Source: Gemella sp. zg-570
GTDB lineage: Bacteria; Bacillota; Bacilli; Staphylococcales; Gemellaceae
Length of the DNA: 64,000 nucleotides
Assembly: GCF_018866345.1 (NCBI RefSeq)
Contig: NZ_CP076443.1
Coordinates: forward strand, 271,501 to 335,500
Direction of reading: 5' to 3'
Shown here: piece by piece, positions 8,951 through 22,003 of the stretch
Numbering within the stretch: position 1 is the first letter of the stretch
Layout: each line of letters starts with the position of its first letter
Notes under the pieces: generated by a model
Databases searched by the model: none
Told to the model about the DNA's origin: nothing
What the model saw: the letters and a program-made list of their open reading frames with translations, nothing else
Position numbers and translations under genes: made by a program

Positions 8951-11900
8951 ATGGACAAGAAGAAAAAATATGCTATAAGGAAGCTAACAGTAGGCGCAGT
9001 GTCAATAGCGGTTGGTTTAAGCCTAGTAGCTAGCAATATAAAGACAGAAGCCCAAGAACCCAAAGGGCTAGAAACAAAATATAATAAAGAAGACGGCTAC
9101 ATAGGCGAGACAAAAGACGAGTCGATATTAGGTGTGTTATATAAAAAAGAGGGTAGAATATTCCTAAAAGCAAAAGCCCTGCAAGATGTGGAAAATGTAA
9201 GTGTAGAAATATATGACCAAAAAGGCAATAAGTACCTAAGTAAAATAGCAAAACTTAAAGCAGAAGAAGAAGAAGAAATAGAAGTAAAAAAAGAAGGGAA
9301 AAGAGTACTACCTAATACAGCTTTGGTAAGAAAAACACTAGCCTTTGAAGCCCAAACAGGGGAAGATAGCTATAAAGTGCGAATAAGCTATGATGTAGAG
9401 GAGGATATCCAAGCGGCAAGCCCAGAAGTCCCAGCAAGTCAAGGACAACCAGAAGCAAGCCCAGCAGCACCAGAAGCAGAGACTGCACCAAGTCAAGGAC
9501 AACCAGAAGCTGAGGGAACGCCAGAATCAGGAACAGTTGTAAGAACTCAACCAGGAACAGAAGCAAGCCCAGAATCAGCAGCCCCAGCAGCTCCAGCAGA
9601 ATCTCAGCCAATGGGAGGAGCAGCAACAAGCCCAGCAGCTCCAGCAGGAACTGGAGCAATGCCAGGAGCAGAACCAGCCCCAGCTGATAACACAGGAACA
9701 GAATCTCAACCAGACACAGGAGCAGAAGCAAGCCCAGAAACTGGAGCAGAACCAGCAGGAACTGGTGGAGAGATGCCAGCAACAAGCCCAGAATCTCCAG
9801 CTGAGAACACAGGAGCAGAAACAGGTCCAGCAGGAAGAGGTGAAGTAGCCCCAGCAAGACCAGAAGCAAGCCCAGCAGCTCCTGCAGGAAACCCTGGAGT
9901 AATGGGAGAAAATACAGCAGAAGCAAACCCTGGAAATCATGAAATGCCAGAAACAGGTGGAGCAATCGCAGGAGCAGCCCCAGAAGCAGGGACTGCGGCA
10001 AGTCCAGAAGTCCCAGAAGAAAACACAGGAACAGAATCTCAACCAATGGGAGAAAATACAGAAGTAGCGGGAACTGGTGGAGATATGGCAGCAGCAAGTC
10101 CAACAGCCCCAGCTGAAAATAATGGAGCAATGGCAGGAGCAGAAAATACAGCAGAATCAAACCCAGGAACTGGTGGAGATATGGCAGCAGCAAGTCCAAC
10201 AGCCCCAGCTGAAAATAATGGAGCAATGGCAGGAGCAGAATCTCAACCAATGGGAGAAACTGGAGCGGCAGGAAGTGGCGAAACAGGCCCAGCAGCCCCA
10301 GCAGAAAACAATGGAGAGATGCCAGAATCAGGAACAGTTGTAAGAACTCAACCAGGAAATGAGGAGGGTATGGCAGAAGCAAGTCCAGAAACTGGAGCAG
10401 AACCAGCAGGAACTGGTGGAGATATGGCAACAGCAAGTCCAGGAACAGGAACAGAATCTCAACCAATGGCAGACGCAGGAGCAGCGGCAAGCCCAGAAAC
10501 TGGAGCAGAACCAGCAGGAACTGGAGCAAGTCCAGGAACTGGTGGAGATATGGCAGCAGCAAGCCCAGGAACAGGAGCAGAAACAGCTCCAGCAGAATCT
10601 CAACCAGGAAATCATGAGATGCCAGCGGCAAGTCCAGGAGCTGAAGAAAGACCAGAAGCTGGAGCAAGTCCAACAGCCCCAGAACCAAGCCCAGAAAACG
10701 GTGGAGATATGGCAGCAGCAAGCCCAGCGGCTCCAGCAGAAAACAATGGAGAGATGCCAGAATCAGGAACAGTTGTAAGAACTCAACCAGGAAATGAGGA
10801 GGGTATGGCAGAAGCAAGTCCAGAAAATGGTGGAGATATGGCAGAGGCAAGCCCAGTAGCTCCAGAAGCAAGCCCAGCAGCCCCAGAAACTGACGACATG
10901 GAAGAAGAAGCTCCAGAGCCAGAACCAACAGAAAAGTTATATGTAAATACCAGTGCTAGTGAAGAAGGAGACGGAAGTAAAGAAAAACCATATAATGACC
11001 TAATGGATGCGATAGAGGCCGCAAATGATGGGGAAGCTGTCGTCTTACTGGGAGATGTTAATTTATCAACATATATGAACAATAGTACCCTAACTACTAG
11101 TAAATCTATAACTATTGATGGGCAGGGACATACAATTTATGGTAGAGACCTAAGCTATTCATTTAAAGGAGACAAAACAGTACTAAAAAACATAACACTA
11201 TCTAGCACGCAAGATGGTTATACCCCTCAATATATCTATACTAACCACTCTAGTGTAACCTTTGATAATGTAACAACAAGACCAATGGGTACTCAAAATC
11301 AAGATGCTTTTATCTTAGTAGTAGGTAGTGATAGTAGTGATGTTGCAACAGAAAAAGATGTTACTGTTATTTTTAAAAACTCACCAGCTCCAACAGAACA
11401 CACTCAAGGAAGAGATGGAAAATCTTACACGGGAACTGCCTTTAAAAAAATTATAACTGCTAATATGAATAATAGTACAAGCAGAAAAATAAAACTAAAA
11501 CTTGACGCTCATACTAGAATCGACACATCAAGTAGCAATCCTATGGGTATAAGTCTATCAAGTGGAAATCATATGAATACTGGAGAAGTTAGCATAACAT
11601 TAGAAGGAAATAGTGATATAAACTATATTGATGCTAGCAATGCAAGCAATAGTAGCTTAATACTAAAAAACCGAAATGGTAATAAAAAATTAGATATTAA
11701 AAATAAGATAAACAATATCACATTAAACAATTCAAGTGTAACTTTTTCTAATAATGTTAAAGATATTGATACATTAGAGATGAAAAATGCCAATGATAGT
11801 GTCCAAGTAGCACCATCTACTAATATGAATATAGGAAATATCAAATCAAATGGTGGAAAAATAAAATTAGGATTAAATTCAAGTATAAATGTTAAAAATA

Positions 11901-12427
11901 ATATAAGTGGCAACTTAAATCTGTCAATTAATCCACAAAAATTCGAAATAACTGATGAATCAAATGAAAGAATATATCTTACTGTTGGAAGTGGTAATTT
12001 AGATGAGGTAAATGCAAGTATAGAATTTAATGAAAAAAGTGGTGATGCTTCAAATTACGAATTAAAAAAAGAAGATAAAAAACTTAAATTAGTTAGAAAG
12101 AATCAAGCTAATATAGCTATGGAAGATGAACCTTTAGTAGCTCCAACTGCTAGTTTTACTGAACCTGAAGAAGAAGACGGTATTTTAAATGTATTCTTTG
12201 ATATTAATGGAGAGGGTATTACTAGTAGAAAACTTATAATTAAAAAAGCAAGTGATGATTCTACTTTTAAAAACATAACTTTAGGAAATAGTGATTTTTC
12301 ATATATTCTTAGGGATCTAACAAGCGGTGAAAAATATAAACTGAAATTAGAAATTGAATATGATTTAAAAGACGGTAGGGGAACACAAACTCTTGAAGAA
12401 GAATATAGTGAAGAAGTAAGTGTATAA
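8951..12427 (+). CDS. Large secreted YSIRK-like surface protein with Pro/Ala/Glu/Gly repeats and a predicted beta-helix
   Basis: An exported protein of 1158 residues. Seen: a YSIRK-like signal peptide (KKYAIRKLTVGAVSIAVGLS, cleavage near TEA-Q at about 34-35); a Lys/Glu-rich N-domain (36-155); about 500 residues (156-660) of irregular short repeats built from ASPE, PAGTGGDM, APAENNGEMP and ESGTVVRTQPG; then 'LYVNTSASEEGDGSKEKPYN' opening an Asn/Ser-rich segment (662-1060) that reads like a right-handed beta-helix or adhesive pectate-lyase-like fold (NDGEAVVLLGDV, SITIDGQGHTIYG); and a fibronectin/Ig-like tail (1075-1158). No LPXTG, hydrophobic tail or choline-binding repeat is present, so wall attachment is unexplained. 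The repeat DNA is much richer in G and C than its surroundings. Role as adhesin is inferred. ATG follows AGGAGG. Confidence 0.8.
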   Translation: MDKKKKYAIRKLTVGAVSIAVGLSLVASNIKTEAQEPKGLETKYNKEDGYIGETKDESILGVLYKKEGRIFLKAKALQDVENVSVEIYDQKGNKYLSKIAKLKAEEEEEIEVKKEGKRVLPNTALVRKTLAFEAQTGEDSYKVRISYDVEEDIQAASPEVPASQGQPEASPAAPEAETAPSQGQPEAEGTPESGTVVRTQPGTEASPESAAPAAPAESQPMGGAATSPAAPAGTGAMPGAEPAPADNTGTESQPDTGAEASPETGAEPAGTGGEMPATSPESPAENTGAETGPAGRGEVAPARPEASPAAPAGNPGVMGENTAEANPGNHEMPETGGAIAGAAPEAGTAASPEVPEENTGTESQPMGENTEVAGTGGDMAAASPTAPAENNGAMAGAENTAESNPGTGGDMAAASPTAPAENNGAMAGAESQPMGETGAAGSGETGPAAPAENNGEMPESGTVVRTQPGNEEGMAEASPETGAEPAGTGGDMATASPGTGTESQPMADAGAAASPETGAEPAGTGASPGTGGDMAAASPGTGAETAPAESQPGNHEMPAASPGAEERPEAGASPTAPEPSPENGGDMAAASPAAPAENNGEMPESGTVVRTQPGNEEGMAEASPENGGDMAEASPVAPEASPAAPETDDMEEEAPEPEPTEKLYVNTSASEEGDGSKEKPYNDLMDAIEAANDGEAVVLLGDVNLSTYMNNSTLTTSKSITIDGQGHTIYGRDLSYSFKGDKTVLKNITLSSTQDGYTPQYIYTNHSSVTFDNVTTRPMGTQNQDAFILVVGSDSSDVATEKDVTVIFKNSPAPTEHTQGRDGKSYTGTAFKKIITANMNNSTSRKIKLKLDAHTRIDTSSSNPMGISLSSGNHMNTGEVSITLEGNSDINYIDASNASNSSLILKNRNGNKKLDIKNKINNITLNNSSVTFSNNVKDIDTLEMKNANDSVQVAPSTNMNIGNIKSNGGKIKLGLNSSINVKNNISGNLNLSINPQKFEITDESNERIYLTVGSGNLDEVNASIEFNEKSGDASNYELKKEDKKLKLVRKNQANIAMEDEPLVAPTASFTEPEEEDGILNVFFDINGEGITSRKLIIKKASDDSTFKNITLGNSDFSYILRDLTSGEKYKLKLEIEYDLKDGRGTQTLEEEYSEEVSV
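10071..10240 (+). repeat. Exact tandem-type repeat inside the surface-protein gene
   Basis: 74 bases at 10071-10144 recur identically at 10167-10240 (period 96 bases, 32 codons). They encode TGGDMAAASPTAPAENNGAM and AGAE. The period is a multiple of three, so copy-number change keeps the frame. Confidence 0.9.
10298..10826 (+). repeat. Two exact 94-bp copies inside the surface-protein gene
   Basis: Bases 10298-10391 recur identically at 10733-10826 (offset 435 bases, 145 codons). They encode PAENNGEMPESGTVVRTQPG and the following NEEGMAEASPE. A deletion between them would remove 145 residues in frame. Confidence 0.9.
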
Positions 12428-12527
12428 AAACTCACATAAAATAATAAGGTTACTAGAACTTAACATAAAATATGTATATTTTAATTAGTTATAATTTTAA
12501 AATTTAAAAGTAAGATAATATATAGAA

Positions 12528-12570
12528 AAATATTTAGGCTAGATAAAAATCTGGTCTAAATATTTTTTAT
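12528..12570 (+). terminator. Terminator of the surface-protein gene
   Basis: Hairpin with arms AAATATTTAG / CTAAATATTT, extended inward by GCTAGAT / ATCTGGT, then a T-run. The hairpin after polA (49719-49760) has almost the same sequence. Confidence 0.8.
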
Positions 12571-12902
12571 TTTATCCTTAGATAGATCTTAAAATTCTAA
12601 TTTCATAGAAAATTACTTATTAAAATAAATATAAAAATGCAAGTTTATTATAATTAACTAGGAGCTTATTTTTAATTATTAGACAAGTTTATTAGGAAGT
12701 AAAAAAAGAATTAAGATAAGATAATTTAAAAAATAATATATAATTTACTATAAAGAAAGTAGCACTAGTATTTTATTATATATGCTATATGGCTTAAAGA
12801 TTATAAATATATACTGTTTAAGCATCTAAGAAAATAAACTTATTCACAGCCAATAAATAGAATAATATTCTTTAGAAGCTGATTAAAAAACCCAAAAAAC
12901 AC
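12571..12902. other. AT-rich spacer upstream of the rRNA promoters
   Basis: About 330 bases without an ORF or recognisable RNA. I see only A/T-rich sequence, which could act as an UP-element-like region for the rRNA promoters that follow. Confidence 0.4.
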
Positions 12903-12932
12903 TTGACAAGAAACAAAAACAAATGCTAGAAT
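12903..12932 (+). promoter_or_regulatory. rRNA operon promoter P1
   Basis: TTGACA (12903-12908), an 18-bp spacer and TAGAAT (12927-12932), about 280 bases before 16S, in a stretch of A-runs. Confidence 0.75.
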
Positions 12933-13053
12933 AAAAAAGTCCTAAAAGACCAACAATTCATAGAAAAAAACAAGCAAAAGTTCATAAAACAAAAAAGCTT
13001 TTTAAATATTTTTTAAAAATTTTAAAAAAAATAAAAAAAACACAAAAAAGAAC

Positions 13054-13082
13054 TTGACAAAGAAAAAATAGAATGATAGAAT
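13054..13082 (+). promoter_or_regulatory. rRNA operon promoter P2
   Basis: TTGACA (13054-13059), a 17-bp spacer and TAGAAT (13077-13082). It repeats the design of P1 and stands about 125 bases before 16S; the leader includes a gene-proximal A-rich antiterminator-like stretch. Confidence 0.8.
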
Positions 13083-13208
13083 ATAAAAGCTGTAAAAAAA
13101 GCAGCAACTTGAACATTGAAAACTAAAAGAAAAAGTCAACGTTAATTCCAAAAAAAGTTAAAAAAGACAACAAAAAACTTTAAAAGAGCTAATCAAACAA
13201 ACAAATAA

Positions 13209-14771
<1,563 letters not shown>

Positions 14772-14917
14772 AAAAAGGAAAAACATTGACAATTTCTTTT
14801 AGTTTTGAGTGTTCAAACACTCAAGCACAATGAAAACAGAATATATATTATAAAGAAGATTTACAAGAGAAAAACCGAGAAAAAGAGTTCAAGGAAAAAA
14901 CGAAGCCAAAGCTACAC

Positions 14918-17800
<2,883 letters not shown>

Positions 17801-17813
17801 GTAAGTTTTGGAA

Positions 17814-17842
17814 TTGACAAAGTAGATTGGATATAATATAAT
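17814..17842 (+). promoter_or_regulatory. Consensus promoter between 23S and 5S
   Basis: TTGACA (17814-17819), a 17-bp spacer and TATAAT (17837-17842), a perfect match to the sigma-A consensus. It would start transcription about 10 bases before 5S and so could drive 5S and the tRNA cluster independently. Confidence 0.7.
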
Positions 17843-17857
17843 ATATATAAAGTTTTC

Positions 17858-17973
17858 GTCTGGTGGCGATAGCAAAGAGGACACACCTGTAACCATACCG
17901 AACACAGAAGTTAAGCTCTTTAGCGTCGAGGGTAGTTGGTCTTAGAACCTGCGAGATTAGAACGTTGCCAGGC
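17858..17973 (+). rRNA. rrf: 5S ribosomal RNA
   Basis: About 116 bases with the conserved loop sequences ACACACCTGTAACCATACCG and AACACAGAAGTTAAGC. The terminal stem pairs GTCTGG with CCAGGC. Ends are approximate. Confidence 0.94.
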
Positions 17974-18006
17974 TTTAGTCTTTAGCGAATGCTTTAGGCT
18001 TATGAT

Positions 18007-18083
18007 TCCACAGTAGCTCAGTTGGTAGTAGCATCTGACTGTTAATCAGAGGGTCGCAGGTTCGAGTCCTGCCTGTGGAGCCA
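18007..18083 (+). tRNA. tRNA-Asn (anticodon GTT)
   Basis: Acceptor TCCACAG/CTGTGGA, anticodon loop CTGTTAA, T-loop GGTTCGAGTCC; 3' CCA is encoded. Confidence 0.97.
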
Positions 18084-18089
18084 TTTTTT

Positions 18090-18161
18090 GGCCCGTTGGT
18101 CAAGTGGTTAAGACACCGCCCTTTCACGGCGGTAACACGGGTTCGAATCCCGTACGGGTCA
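18090..18161 (+). tRNA. tRNA-Glu (anticodon TTC), first copy
   Basis: Acceptor GGCCCGT/ACGGGTC, anticodon loop CTTTCAC, T-arm GGGTTCGAATCCC. CCA is not encoded and must be added after transcription. Identical to the copy at 18521. Confidence 0.97.
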
Positions 18162-18163
18162 TT

Positions 18164-18239
18164 GGAGGTTTAGCTCAGCTGGGAGAGCACTTGCCTTACA
18201 AGCAAGGGGTCAGCGGTTCGATCCCGTTAACCTCCACCA
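18164..18239 (+). tRNA. tRNA-Val (anticodon TAC)
   Basis: Acceptor GGAGGTT/AACCTCC, anticodon loop CTTACAA; CCA is encoded. Confidence 0.97.
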
Positions 18240-18245
18240 TTTAAT

Positions 18246-18329
18246 GGGAAGATAGCGAAGAGGCTAAACGCGACGGACTGTAAATCCGTTCCTTAGGGTT
18301 CAGTGGTTCGAATCCACTTCTTCCCACCA
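18246..18329 (+). tRNA. tRNA-Tyr (anticodon GTA)
   Basis: Acceptor GGGAAGA/TCTTCCC, anticodon loop CTGTAAA, long variable arm as expected for bacterial tRNA-Tyr; CCA is encoded. Confidence 0.97.
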
Positions 18330-18340
18330 TTTAATCATAT

Positions 18341-18415
18341 TGGGATATAGCCAAGCGGTAAGGCAACGGACTTTGACTCCGTCATTCCCTGGTTCGAATC
18401 CAGGTATCCCAGCCA
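18341..18415 (+). tRNA. tRNA-Gln (anticodon TTG)
   Basis: Acceptor TGGGATA/TATCCCA, anticodon loop CTTTGAC; CCA is encoded. Confidence 0.97.
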
Positions 18416-18416
18416 T

Positions 18417-18489
18417 GAGCCATTAGCTCAGTTGGTAGAGCATTTGACTTTTAATCAAAGGGTCGAAGGTTCGAGTCCTTCATGGCTCA
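18417..18489 (+). tRNA. tRNA-Lys (anticodon TTT)
   Basis: Acceptor GAGCCAT/ATGGCTC, anticodon loop CTTTTAA. CCA is not encoded. It lies one base after tRNA-Gln. Confidence 0.97.
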
Positions 18490-18494
18490 TTATT

Positions 18495-18520
18495 AAAATG
18501 CCTTAGAGGCATTTTATTTT
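18495..18520 (+). terminator. Hairpin terminator between tRNA-Lys and the second tRNA-Glu
   Basis: Perfect 9-bp stem AAAATGCCT / AGGCATTTT with a 3-base loop, followed by ATTTT. It falls inside the tRNA cluster, so the last tRNA-Glu depends on read-through. Confidence 0.65.
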
Positions 18521-18592
18521 GGCCCGTTGGTCAAGTGGTTAAGACACCGCCCTTTCACGGCGGTAACACGGGTTCGAATCCCGTACGGGTCA
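18521..18592 (+). tRNA. tRNA-Glu (anticodon TTC), second copy
   Basis: Sequence identical to tRNA-Glu at 18090-18161, including the lack of encoded CCA. It probably arose by duplication and sits downstream of a hairpin terminator. Confidence 0.97.
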
Positions 18593-18597
18593 TGCAG

Positions 18598-18622
18598 AGG
18601 CGAGTTTTACTCGCCTTTTTTA
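18598..18622 (+). terminator. Terminator of the rRNA-tRNA operon
   Basis: Stem AGGCGAG / CTCGCCT followed by six T. Confidence 0.92.
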
Positions 18623-19416
18623 TTTTGTTTAATATTTTAATTGTTTGCTAGAATATAACCGTCTATATTCTTAATGAAAAGAAAAATATTTTAATATAAG
18701 AATATAAAAAGTATATTAACAAAATAGCAAAAAAGTTATAAAAGTTTGTATATTTATCAAAAAAGAAAGAACGAAACTGAATGATTATCTTCTTTATGTA
18801 TAAACAAAAAAAGCCTTTATAATAATTAGTAATGATGAAAAAAAACAAAGCTAATTGTTTTAATATATAGAAAATTTTTTAAAGAAACAAAAATAAAACA
18901 CCAAAAAACAAAATATGAATATAAATATTTTAAAATATCAAGCTTAATAGCTTTTTTATAGAATTTAAAATTATATTTTTATTTCTAAATAAAAATCAAT
19001 TAATTATATAGAAAAAACTATAATAAAATTTTTCTGTATAGTTAAAAATAATATAAAGCAGTAAAAAATTTTTATTTTTATATAACTTAGCAGAAATTTT
19101 AATTTAAAAATTCTTATAGCAGTTTTTAAAATACTAAATATTAGCAAATTAAAATAAGTATTTTGTAATTTATGATGTATAAGAAATTTGTAATGAAATA
19201 AGTAATTTCTTATTGATATAAGAATAATATTTTTATAAAATTAGTAAAATTTTACAATAGTTATTTTAATATACTTTAATATATAAATCTAAGAATTTTA
19301 TAAAAATTTTTAAAAATAAATTTTTTATAACTTCTTATTAAATCAATATAAAAAATTAAATTTTTTTAAAAATATAATTAATAATGTTTTTCTTAAGAAA
19401 TGCTTGATTATTTTAA
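18623..19416. other. Roughly 0.8-kb gene-free AT-rich stretch
   Basis: No ORF with a credible start, ribosome site or family resemblance. The composition is almost pure A/T. A lone TGCTAGAAT extended -10-like match near 18650 has no gene behind it. I see no structured RNA. Confidence 0.5.
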
Positions 19417-19445
19417 TTGAAAAAGTAAAAATTTAAGTGTAAAAT
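19417..19445 (+). promoter_or_regulatory. Promoter of nrdIEF
   Basis: TTGAAA (19417-19422), a 17-bp spacer and TAAAAT (19440-19445), giving a leader of about 75 bases. I could not find a convincing pair of NrdR boxes. Confidence 0.5.
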
Positions 19446-19526
19446 TATTAGCATATAAAATAATTTCCAGAAAATAATTTTCGTTTAGATTTTGTTTTAG
19501 GCTGAATTAATATTAGGGGAAGTAGT

Positions 19527-19895
19527 ATGAAAATAGTTTATTATTCACTGACAGGTAATTGTTTAAGATTCTTAAATATGTGCAAAATTCCAAAGGAAGA
19601 TATGGTGAATTTATGGGAAATTGATTCTGAAGTAGACTTTAATTATATATTAGTTACGCCTACTATTGGTTTTGGTCAAATCCCAGATGATGTAAGTGAA
19701 TTTTTGAAAAATAATCATAAAAATCTTGTTGGTGTAGTTGGTAGTGGTAATAAGAATTGGGGAAATCGTTTTGCCAAGGCCGCCGATAGGATAAGTCAAG
19801 ACTATAAGGTTCCCTTGCTTATGAAAATAGAGTTGCATGGGAATACTAAAGATTTGATAAAGTTTAAAAAAATTTATTTGGAGATGAAAGATTAA
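19527..19895 (+). CDS. nrdI: NrdI, flavodoxin-like activator of class Ib ribonucleotide reductase
   Basis: Small FMN protein that supplies oxidant for assembling the dimanganese-tyrosyl cofactor of NrdF. Seen: VYYSLTGN (4-11), the phosphate-binding loop of FMN; the NrdI-specific VGSGNKNWGNRFAKAADRIS block; and PLLMKIELHGNTKD. At 122 residues it has the normal size. Its stop overlaps the nrdE start by one base (TAATG), so the genes are translationally coupled. Start ATG follows AGGGGAAG. Confidence 0.93.
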   Translation: MKIVYYSLTGNCLRFLNMCKIPKEDMVNLWEIDSEVDFNYILVTPTIGFGQIPDDVSEFLKNNHKNLVGVVGSGNKNWGNRFAKAADRISQDYKVPLLMKIELHGNTKDLIKFKKIYLEMKD

Positions 19896-21985
19896 TGAAA
19901 GAATACAGACATATTGAATTAAATAATGAAGTAACAAAAAGAGATGATACTGGTTTTTTTAAATTAGGAAAAGACAAGGAAGCTATTGCTGAATTTTTAC
20001 GTGAAGTTGATGATAGGACTGTGAAATTTAGTTCAGAGATGAAACGTTTAAAATATTTAGTTGAAGAAAATTTCTATGATAATATTTTTAAAAAATATAT
20101 AGAAGAAGAAATTTTAGATTGTTTAGAGTTTGCTACAAATTATAAGTTTGAATTTAAGTCATATATGGCTGCAAGTAAGTTTTATAAAGATTACGCTTTG
20201 AAAACAAATGATAAGAAACAATATTTAGAAAATTATAATCAACACGTATTTATTGTAGCTATGTATTTGGCTAATGGTGATGCATCTTTGGCTAAGCAAC
20301 TTATTATAGCAATGTTAGAGCAACGTGTTCAACCAGCGACACCAACTTTTTTAAATGCTGGACGTAGTCGTCGTGGGGAGTTGGTATCTTGCTTTTTATT
20401 AGAGGTGGGGGATTCTCTTAACTCTATCAATTATGTTGATTCTACGGCTAAGCAATTGTCGAAAATTGGTGGCGGTGTTGCGATAAATTTATCAAAACTG
20501 CGTGCCAGAGGAGAAAGTATCAAGGGTATAAAGGGTGTTGCTAAGGGGGTTATACCAGTAGCTAAGTCCTTAGAACAAGGTTTTTCTTATGCAGATCAAC
20601 TGGGGCAAAGACCTGGAGCTGGGGCAGTCTACTTAAATATTTTCCACTATGACGTATTGGAGTTTTTGGATACTAAAAAAGTTAATGCTGATGAAGAGTT
20701 ACGCTTGCCTACAATTTCAACAGGCTTGATAGTGCCGTCATTATTCTTTGATTTGGCAAAAGAAAACAAGGACTTTTATATGTTCGGTCCTCATTCTATT
20801 TGGGAAGAATATGGGCTGGTTTTAGATGATATAGATATAGCTAAATATTATGATAAATTTGTAGCTAATGACAATGTTATTAAGAGAAAATACTCAGCTC
20901 GTGATATGCTATCTTTAATAGCCTCAACTCAGCTACAATCAGGTTATCCATATATGATGTTTAAGGACAATGCTAATAAAAATCATGCCCTAAAAGAAAT
21001 AGGTCAGGTTAAAATGAGTAATCTTTGTACAGAAATTTTCCAATTACAAGAAACTTCTATAATAAAAGATTATGGAGAAGCAGATATAATTAAACGTGAT
21101 ATATCTTGTAATCTTGCTTCATTAAATATTGTTAATGTTATGGAAAGCAAGAAGATTAAAGAATCTGTCTATTCTGGTATGGACGCTTTAACATTTGTAT
21201 CAAATTCTACAAAAATAAAAAATGCTCCTGGTGTTGTAAAGGCTAATGATGAATTTCATTCAGTTGGTTTAGGAGCTATGAATTTACATGGTTACTTAAC
21301 TAAGAATTTAATAGCCTACGAAAGTGAAGAAGCTAAAGATTTTGCCAATGTCTTCTTTATGATGGTTAATTTCTATACTATTGAACGCTCTATGATGATA
21401 GCTAGGGAACGTAAGGAAACATTTAAAGACTTTGAAAAATCTGAGTATTATAAGGGAAATTACTTTAAAAGATATGTAGAGCAGGACTATCTTCCAAAAA
21501 CAGATAAGGTAAAAGCCTTATTTGAAGATATTTATATACCAACAAAAGAGGATTGGGATATTTTGAAAAACAAGGTAAGGGAACATGGTTTATACCACGC
21601 ATATAGAATGGCTATAGCACCTACTCAAAGTATTTCTTATGTGCAGAACTCAACATCAAGTGTTTTACCCATAGTTGATAAGATAGAACGTCGTACTTAT
21701 GGTAATGCTGAAACATTTTATCCTATGCCATATCTTAATGCCCGCAATCAATGGTACTACAAATCAGCCTTTACTATTGACCAGATGAAATTGATAGACT
21801 TAATGGCAGTTATTCAAGAACATGTAGATCAGGGTATTTCTGTAATACTGTATGTAAATTCGGATATTACAACTAGACAGTTGGCTAGATACTACATCTA
21901 TGCCCACCACAAAGGTTTAAAATCACTATATTATACTAGAAATAAATTATTATCAGTAGAAGAATGTACTTCTTGTGCTGTATAG
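19895..21985 (+). CDS. nrdE: Class Ib ribonucleoside-diphosphate reductase, large subunit
   Basis: Reduces ribonucleoside diphosphates to deoxy forms. Seen: the thiyl-radical site NLCTE (Asn376, Cys378, Glu380), the redox pair Cys166 and Cys405, and a C-terminal ECTSC tail (Cys691 and Cys694) that re-reduces the active site. The GGGVAINLSKLRARG and PTQSISYVQNSTSS blocks are typical. At 696 residues with a short N-terminus (no ATP cone), it fits class Ib, which lacks overall activity allostery. NrdH, the usual reductant, is not encoded here. Second gene of nrdI-nrdE-nrdF. Confidence 0.96.
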   Translation: MKEYRHIELNNEVTKRDDTGFFKLGKDKEAIAEFLREVDDRTVKFSSEMKRLKYLVEENFYDNIFKKYIEEEILDCLEFATNYKFEFKSYMAASKFYKDYALKTNDKKQYLENYNQHVFIVAMYLANGDASLAKQLIIAMLEQRVQPATPTFLNAGRSRRGELVSCFLLEVGDSLNSINYVDSTAKQLSKIGGGVAINLSKLRARGESIKGIKGVAKGVIPVAKSLEQGFSYADQLGQRPGAGAVYLNIFHYDVLEFLDTKKVNADEELRLPTISTGLIVPSLFFDLAKENKDFYMFGPHSIWEEYGLVLDDIDIAKYYDKFVANDNVIKRKYSARDMLSLIASTQLQSGYPYMMFKDNANKNHALKEIGQVKMSNLCTEIFQLQETSIIKDYGEADIIKRDISCNLASLNIVNVMESKKIKESVYSGMDALTFVSNSTKIKNAPGVVKANDEFHSVGLGAMNLHGYLTKNLIAYESEEAKDFANVFFMMVNFYTIERSMMIARERKETFKDFEKSEYYKGNYFKRYVEQDYLPKTDKVKALFEDIYIPTKEDWDILKNKVREHGLYHAYRMAIAPTQSISYVQNSTSSVLPIVDKIERRTYGNAETFYPMPYLNARNQWYYKSAFTIDQMKLIDLMAVIQEHVDQGISVILYVNSDITTRQLARYYIYAHHKGLKSLYYTRNKLLSVEECTSCAV

Positions 21986-22003
21986 AATTAAGAGGAATTT
22001 TAG

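Noticed and set aside
9312-10928. A 538-codon open frame on the reverse strand and several forward-frame frames inside the surface-protein repeats
   Set aside because: They mirror the repeated codons of the real gene, are almost all Leu or Gln, and lack starts with ribosome sites.
18663-18848. 61-codon reverse frame in the AT-rich gap
   Set aside because: Nearly all Phe/Ile/Tyr/Lys codons as expected from random AT-rich DNA; no ribosome site.
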